Source: Acinetobacter junii CIP 64.5 (GTDB taxonomy: Bacteria; Pseudomonadota; Gammaproteobacteria; Pseudomonadales; Moraxellaceae). Taken from it: a DNA stretch of 64,000 bases. This document shows, one piece after another, positions 63,574 through 64,000 of the stretch. The position numbers and the translations under genes were made by a program. The notes below the pieces were generated by a model. The model saw nothing but the letters and a program-made list of their open reading frames with translations. It had not been told where the DNA came from and did no database searches. Positions within the stretch are counted from its first letter, which is position 1. Every line of letters begins with the position of its first letter. The stretch is from NCBI RefSeq assembly GCF_000368765.1, contig NZ_KB849654.1, positions 27,535 through 91,534 on the forward strand. Reading direction: 5' to 3'.

Positions 63574-64000
63574 ATGAATGCTTATCTACATCGTAGTGAA
63601 AATCGCGGTCATGTAAAAGCTGGCTGGTTAGATACTTACCATAGTTTCTCATTTGGTAGCTGGTACAATCCGAAATACATGGGTGTGAGTGCATTACGTG
63701 TAATTAATGACGATACGATTGCAGCACATAATGGTTTTGGTACGCATCCGCATGACAATATGGAAATTCTAACCTGTGTACTAGATGGCACCATTTCTCA
63801 TAAAGATAGTATGGGTAATGAAGGTCAAATTAATGCAGGTGAATGGCAATTAATGAGTGCGGGTACAGGTGTAACCCATAGTGAAATGAATAAGCATGAT
63901 AAAGCAGTACATCTATTACAGATTTGGATTCAACCAAATGTTCAAAATGCTGCACCAACTTATCAGCAAATTCAGCTCAACCCAAAGGATCATCCTAACC
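63574..64000 (+). CDS. Pirin family protein (3' end outside window)
   Basis: The first 142 residues of a cupin-fold pirin. GWLDTYHSFSFGSWYNP, then GFGTHPHDNMEIL with the metal-binding His and Glu residues, and GTGVTHSEMN with a third His are the signature motifs of the N-terminal cupin. Members bind iron, and some cleave flavonols. The physiological role in bacteria varies. An AGGAG site precedes the ATG. The gene is intact as far as seen. Confidence 0.93.
   Translation, partial: MNAYLHRSENRGHVKAGWLDTYHSFSFGSWYNPKYMGVSALRVINDDTIAAHNGFGTHPHDNMEILTCVLDGTISHKDSMGNEGQINAGEWQLMSAGTGVTHSEMNKHDKAVHLLQIWIQPNVQNAAPTYQQIQLNPKDHPN

Overview
The window looks like chromosomal DNA of an Acinetobacter species. 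It is AT-rich, carries an ISAba1-like insertion sequence, and holds typical Acinetobacter housekeeping genes (fadE, fadH, long-form argG, pirin). The species cannot be fixed from the sequence alone.

Layout. (1) 1-360 is the 3' end of an IS4-family transposase. (2) 0.65-4.8 kb holds urate catabolism genes: hpxO, a purine/urate permease, uraH and uraD. The permease and uraD carry single-base homopolymer frameshifts, and a GntR-type palindrome lies upstream of uraD. (3) 5.0-14.8 kb is a lipid-modification locus. A rightward operon (NTF2-like lipoprotein, roadblock-like protein, chalcone-isomerase-like protein, response regulator) meets a leftward operon (desaturase, FAD oxidoreductase, DUF1365, two Cfa-type methyltransferases, DUF1295, histidine kinase) tail to tail. 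The two halves of the two-component system sit at the ends of the converging operons. (4) 15.0-19.7 kb is a sulfide/persulfide module (TSUP transporter, SQR fusion, persulfide dioxygenase). It has a textbook sigma-54 promoter, a palindromic upstream site and a divergent FisR-like activator. (5) fadE is followed by an ISAba1-like element without target duplication, next to a decapitated dihydroorotase-type gene. (6) 24.2-30.2 kb is a DUF4331, lipoprotein, TPR, TonB-receptor and TonB-like cluster that lies in front of the IS outward promoter.

(7) 30693-59562 is an integrative and mobilizable element (about 28.9 kb) in the 3' end of a tRNA-Ser(UGA) gene, bounded by a 33-bp direct repeat. It carries a Druantia type III-like defence locus whose helicase is split by an in-frame TGA. 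Next comes a scrapyard of truncated HsdR, UvrD-like and IS3 genes. A complete copper-resistance block follows (copB, copA, Met-rich protein, copRS, P1B ATPase, copC, copD) with two matching CopR boxes. It then has an orphan Xre/ParS antitoxin and a ColE1-type mobilization module (mobC, mobA with mobB and mobD nested in another frame, and an oriT-like region). Last are xis and an integrase broken by an amber codon, so the element is probably fixed in place or dependent on help. (8) After the tRNA come fadH, argG and the start of a pirin gene.

Theme across the window: at least six single-base indels in short homopolymers break genes that are otherwise well preserved (permease twice, uraD, the IS transposase twice, mobA). 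They may be real mutations or long-read sequencing errors. The affected genes are annotated as frameshifted, with the intended reading given.
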